In this document: piece after piece, positions 60,845-64,000 of the stretch
Numbering within the stretch: the first letter of the stretch is position 1
Layout of the letters: each line of letters begins with the position of its first letter
Assembly (NCBI GenBank): GCA_017849435.1
Contig: JAFIGY010000002.1
Coordinates: 310,001 to 374,000, forward strand
Origin: Chitinophaga niabensis
GTDB lineage: Bacteria; Bacteroidota; Bacteroidia; Chitinophagales; Chitinophagaceae
Direction of reading: 5' to 3'
Length of the DNA: 64,000 bases
Program-made: the position numbers and the translations under genes
Notes under the pieces: model-generated
What the model was told of the DNA's origin: nothing
Database searches by the model: none
Seen by the model: the letters and a program-made list of their open reading frames with translations, nothing else

Positions 60845-61852
60845 TTATAACCCCGCCTGCGCACTGATCTCCAGCATCCGGTCGATTGGCTTCCGCGCTG
60901 CCAGTCGCAATGCTTCATTCATCGTGATCTCCGGTTCCTCATACTCCATACAGAGATACAATTTCTCCAGCGTGTTGAGCTTCATATGCGGACAGTCGTT
61001 GCAGGCACAAGCGTTATTCGGAGGTGCCGGTATAAATGTCTTATGCGGATTCTCTTTTTGCATCTGGTGCAGGATACCGGTTTCCGTTACCACAATATAT
61101 TCCTGCGCATCATCCCGCTGCGTGAATTTCAACAAACCGGTAGTAGACCCGATATAATCGGCAACAGCCAATATCGGCGCTTCACATTCCGGATGCGCGA
61201 TGATCTTCGCCTGAGGATGCTGCACTTTCAACCGTGTGATCTTTTCCAGACTGAAAATCTCGTGCACCATACAGGCACCGTTCCACAACACCATATCCCT
61301 GCCTGTTTTCTTCACTAAATAAGCACCCAGGTTCCGGTCCGGTGCAAAAATGATGGGTTGATCCTTAGGCACGCTTTCGATGATCTTTTCCGCGTTGGAA
61401 CTGGTGCAGATAATATCGCTCAGCGCCTTGATACCGGCGGAACAATTAATATAAGATATCACGATATGATCCGGATACTTGTCGCGGAACTTTTTGAACA
61501 GTTCCGGCGGCGCACTGTCTGCCAGCGAACAACCGGCCTTGAGATCGGGGAGGAGCACTTTTTTCTGCGGGCTGAGGATCTTCGCCGTTTCCGCCATGAA
61601 GTGCACGCCGGCGAACACAATAATGTCCGCGTCCGTTTTCGCTGCCTGCTGGCTCAAACCAAGACTGTCCCCGATGTAATCCGCCACATCCTGAATATCC
61701 GGTTCCTGGTAATAATGCGCCAGCACGATCGCATTCTTTTCTTTCTTCAGCCGTGCTATCTCAGCAAAAAGATCCAGCTTCACATCCACTTCCATATCTA
61801 AAAAACCTTTTTGCTGCAAATTTTTTTTCGCTTCCGTAATTGCCGTAAACAT
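60845..61852 (-). CDS. nadA: Quinolinate synthase A
   Basis: 335 residues. NadA condenses iminoaspartate with dihydroxyacetone phosphate to give quinolinate, using a [4Fe-4S] cluster. Visible motifs: [49 protein letters not shown], and the cysteines in CEAPI and [13 protein letters not shown]. The start is the first ATG, in a weak context. It is the gene immediately left of the origin-like region and is read away from it. Confidence 0.96.
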   Translation of the reverse strand: MFTAITEAKKNLQQKGFLDMEVDVKLDLFAEIARLKKEKNAIVLAHYYQEPDIQDVADYIGDSLGLSQQAAKTDADIIVFAGVHFMAETAKILSPQKKVLLPDLKAGCSLADSAPPELFKKFRDKYPDHIVISYINCSAGIKALSDIICTSSNAEKIIESVPKDQPIIFAPDRNLGAYLVKKTGRDMVLWNGACMVHEIFSLEKITRLKVQHPQAKIIAHPECEAPILAVADYIGSTTGLLKFTQRDDAQEYIVVTETGILHQMQKENPHKTFIPAPPNNACACNDCPHMKLNTLEKLYLCMEYEEPEITMNEALRLAARKPIDRMLEISAQAGL

Positions 61853-62604
61853 AGTTATAGAATTATTTTTCTTTTTAAAAAGAAGAAAAGCCCACTACTA
61901 TTAGGGGTGTGAATATGGGGGAAACTCATCTTTCCCACTATATACAAATGTACTTGTTATTATTTTTTTGTGTGCTATCCACATGGAATTAACAGCGCTT
62001 TTTCCCGCGGATGCTGGATTTGGCATGCTTTATCCACAGTGTGGACAGGGAAAATGTTGCATAACTTTTTATGGCTTTCAGTATTAAGAAAATGTTAAAA
62101 GAGGCAGGTTATGCACGGGTGCATCTCCCGGAATTTTCCGCCGCAGAAAAACAAATTTAGTTTTACCTCTTCCGGAAGGCATGTTTTCCCATCAAAATTC
62201 CGGTTTACCCCATGGTTATTAACAGGATTTGTGGAAAAAACACCCCGGTTTTCCGAAATCGTCCCGCGAAAGGATTTTTTATCTTTCAGCGATTTAATTC
62301 ACAAATTGTTGTGGATTATATCCGGCAGATGCTTATTTTGTGGATAACCCTCTAATTATGATCATCGGTGGCGTGACCGGAAACGATGGGATAGTCAGGG
62401 GAAAACAAGATTTTTAACAACCAATACCTGTGCATTAAAATTAAAAGAAATGTGGAAAAAGTGTGAATGAAGATAAAAAACGACCCACTCTAAATACTGC
62501 TCAAACCCTTTACTGTATTGGCTTTGAAGGCTAAAAAACCTATTTTGCAGTTACAACTATTTTATTCTATTTTTGCTACCTCTAAAATTTAGACAATATA
62601 TTAT
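61853..62604. other. oriC: Probable chromosomal replication origin (oriC)
   Basis: 752 bp with no credible gene. It contains DnaA boxes: two exact TTATCCACA (62030-62038 plus; 62339-62347 minus) and two TTTTCCACA fitting TTWTNCACA (62230-62238 and 62451-62459, both minus). Near matches are CTATCCACA 61975-61983, TTATGCACG 62109-62117 and TAATCCACA 62310-62318 (minus). Left-hand boxes point right and right-hand boxes point left. AT-rich candidate unwinding stretches flank the cluster (61861-61971 and 62400-62450). Flanking genes read outward; mnmG and two parS sites lie 3 kb away. No GC-skew was computed. Confidence 0.8.
62544..62575 (+). promoter_or_regulatory. Promoter of ppiD
   Basis: TTTG at 62544-62547, a 20-base spacer, then TATTTTTG at 62568-62575 (exact TAnnTTTG). 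Transcription would begin near 62582, leaving a leader of about 23 nt. Confidence 0.72.
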
Positions 62605-64000
62605 ATGTCAGTTATTCAGAAAATCAGGGACAAATATGCTATCGTTATCATTGTATTGATATGCGTGGCTATTGTGAGCTTTTTGCTGCAGGACGTTTTT
62701 TTCGGTAAGAACTCTATGTTCAGACAGTCTACCTCCGTTGGTAAAGTGAACGGTGTGGATCTGGATTACCGCGAATATGTTCAGCGGATAGAAAACGCGC
62801 AGAACCAAGCGCGCCAGCAGATGCAGGGTGCTTCGCTGGATGAGCAGACGCAGCAATACATCCGTGAGCAGGCATGGGATCAGTTCCTCCGTGAGCATAT
62901 CATGCAAGAGCAGTATGAAGAACTGGGCATTGAAGTAACACAGGCAGAGGTGGCTGACCAGATCACGGGTAAAAACCCTCACCCCCTGGTGCTCCAGAAT
63001 TTCACCAATCCCCAAACCGGGAAATTCGATCCTACTATCCTGGACCGCGTAAGAGAGAACGCCCGCCAGGATCAGTCCGGTCAATTGAGCCAGCAATTGC
63101 TGGCCTTTGATCAGATGATCGCGGAATATCAGAAGAACCTCAAATATATCACGTTGGTACATCAGGGTATTTATTATCCGAAATGGCTTGCACAGATGCA
63201 GATTGCTGATAATGCACAGACCGCTAACATCGGTTATGTACAGGTTCCTTATGCCAGCATCTCTGACAGCACCATTAAAGTGACCGATGATGAACTGAAT
63301 AAATATATACAAGACAACAAAGCGCGCTTTGAAGTTCCCGAGAGCCGCAAAGTGGAATATATTTCTTTCGATGCGATCCCTTCCGCTACGGATTCTACTG
63401 CTACGCTCACAGAACTGAACAAGCTGAAAGCTGAACTGGATTCAACGCCTGACATCGCCGGTTTCATGAAACTGAATTCAGAACTCGGTTATTATGACGG
63501 GTATGTTTCCCGCACTGCGGTTCAGTTCCCGCTGAAAGATTCTGTGATTGACCTGCCTGTTGGTAAAACATTCGGACCTTACCGCGATAACAACCTCATG
63601 GTATATGCCAGGATGATGGACCGTAAAACATTGCCTGACACCGTGAAGTTTCGTCAGATCCTGATTGCGATGCATCAGGGTATGACGGATTCTGCTGCAA
63701 AACGTCGCGCAGATAGTCTCGAAGCGGTTGTTCGTGGCGGTGGAGATATCGCCGCACTGGCAAGAGAATTCTCCGATGATCCCGCCGGTAAACAAAATGG
63801 CGGGGAGTATACCCTTACGCCCAACGGTTATTTTGCCAATGAACTGCAACTCGTGAAAGACTTCGCTTTCTCCGGTTCCAACGGACAGTTGAAAGTGGTG
63901 AAAATGCCGATTGGTTATGCCGTAGTAAAAATCACGGAGCAGAAAAATTTTGGCCCCGCTATTAAAGTTGCCTATCTCGCCAAACGTGTAGACGCCAGCT
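62605..64000 (+). CDS. ppiD: PpiD-type peptidyl-prolyl isomerase chaperone (runs off window)
   Basis: At least 465 residues from the ATG at 62605; the 3' end is outside. An N-terminal membrane helix (residues 12-29, AIVIIVLICVAIVSFLLQ) anchors it. Then a SurA/PpiD-like helical domain (VGKVNGVDLDYREYVQRIE, IREQAWDQFLREHIMQEQYEELG) and a parvulin-like domain beginning near residue 345 (TVKFRQILIAMHQG...DIAALAREFSDDPAGK). It is an envelope folding catalyst for newly exported proteins. The promoter is well formed and lies at the right edge of the origin region. Confidence 0.92.
   Translation, partial: MSVIQKIRDKYAIVIIVLICVAIVSFLLQDVFFGKNSMFRQSTSVGKVNGVDLDYREYVQRIENAQNQARQQMQGASLDEQTQQYIREQAWDQFLREHIMQEQYEELGIEVTQAEVADQITGKNPHPLVLQNFTNPQTGKFDPTILDRVRENARQDQSGQLSQQLLAFDQMIAEYQKNLKYITLVHQGIYYPKWLAQMQIADNAQTANIGYVQVPYASISDSTIKVTDDELNKYIQDNKARFEVPESRKVEYISFDAIPSATDSTATLTELNKLKAELDSTPDIAGFMKLNSELGYYDGYVSRTAVQFPLKDSVIDLPVGKTFGPYRDNNLMVYARMMDRKTLPDTVKFRQILIAMHQGMTDSAAKRRADSLEAVVRGGGDIAALAREFSDDPAGKQNGGEYTLTPNGYFANELQLVKDFAFSGSNGQLKVVKMPIGYAVVKITEQKNFGPAIKVAYLAKRVDAS

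Noticed and set aside
1-64000. CRISPR arrays, insertion sequences and rRNA
   Set aside because: No regularly spaced repeats, transposase motifs or rRNA signatures were recognised in the window.

Overview
The window looks like a piece of a Bacteroidota chromosome, most likely Chitinophagaceae (Chitinophaga-like). The grounds are protein content (S41/M28 peptidases, PspC-PadR, paaABCD, NrtR-NAMPT, MnmG, GH25, SPASM radical SAM, FeoB), few clear Shine-Dalgarno sites, and many exact copies of the Bacteroidota -7 promoter element TAnnTTTG at plausible distances from start codons. Assignment below phylum is inference from protein style; no search was run. About 60 protein genes, one tRNA, two parS sites and a probable chromosomal replication origin are described.

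Layout. 0-7.7 kb (all minus): 5' part of an S41-type protease, a large SWIM/SNF2 helicase, a metallo-beta-lactamase-fold protein, ComB, an SRPBCC protein and GcvT. 7.8-14.8 kb (mostly plus): M28 peptidase, small lipoprotein, NrtR-type Nudix regulator, nicotinamide phosphoribosyltransferase, a small Cox1-C-terminus-like membrane protein, a BamA/TamA-like barrel and a DJ-1-family protein. 14.8-23.8 kb: envelope proteins (NlpE-like/DUF4377-like lipoprotein, YiiX-like amidase, DUF4241, tandem CAP lipoproteins, GH25 lysozyme), a SPASM radical SAM enzyme, a holin/YtxH cluster, an AI-2E-family permease and NadD. 23.8-26.5 kb: the phenylacetyl-CoA epoxidase genes paaABCD. 26.6-34.8 kb: DUF922, an S41 protease, M28, FeoB and a PadR-PspC operon. 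35-43.2 kb: SulP transporter with carbonic anhydrase, KdsD-ManC, RecQ-DUF3050.

At 43.2-46.7 kb a tRNA-Phe is followed by a visibly more AT-rich accessory island. It holds a SocA/YwgA-like:DUF488 fusion tightly coupled to an unrecognised partner, then a DUF5677 protein. This is the best candidate for an undescribed system. 46.8-54.2 kb is a LacI-type regulator divergent from a ThuA/Gfo-Idh-MocA/SDR catabolic operon with an operator palindrome, followed by an MHS-type transporter. 54.3-56.6 kb holds HemJ and an ECF sigma factor with a barrel-tailed anti-sigma-like protein.

57-64 kb looks like the origin domain: mnmG (gidA), two perfect 16-bp parS palindromes 214 bp apart, ybeY, feoA, nadA, then about 750 bp without genes carrying at least four consensus and several near-consensus DnaA boxes. 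A PpiD-type chaperone reads away from it and runs off the window. Genes flanking the gap (nadA leftward, ppiD rightward) are transcribed away from it, as expected for leading-strand genes on two replichores.
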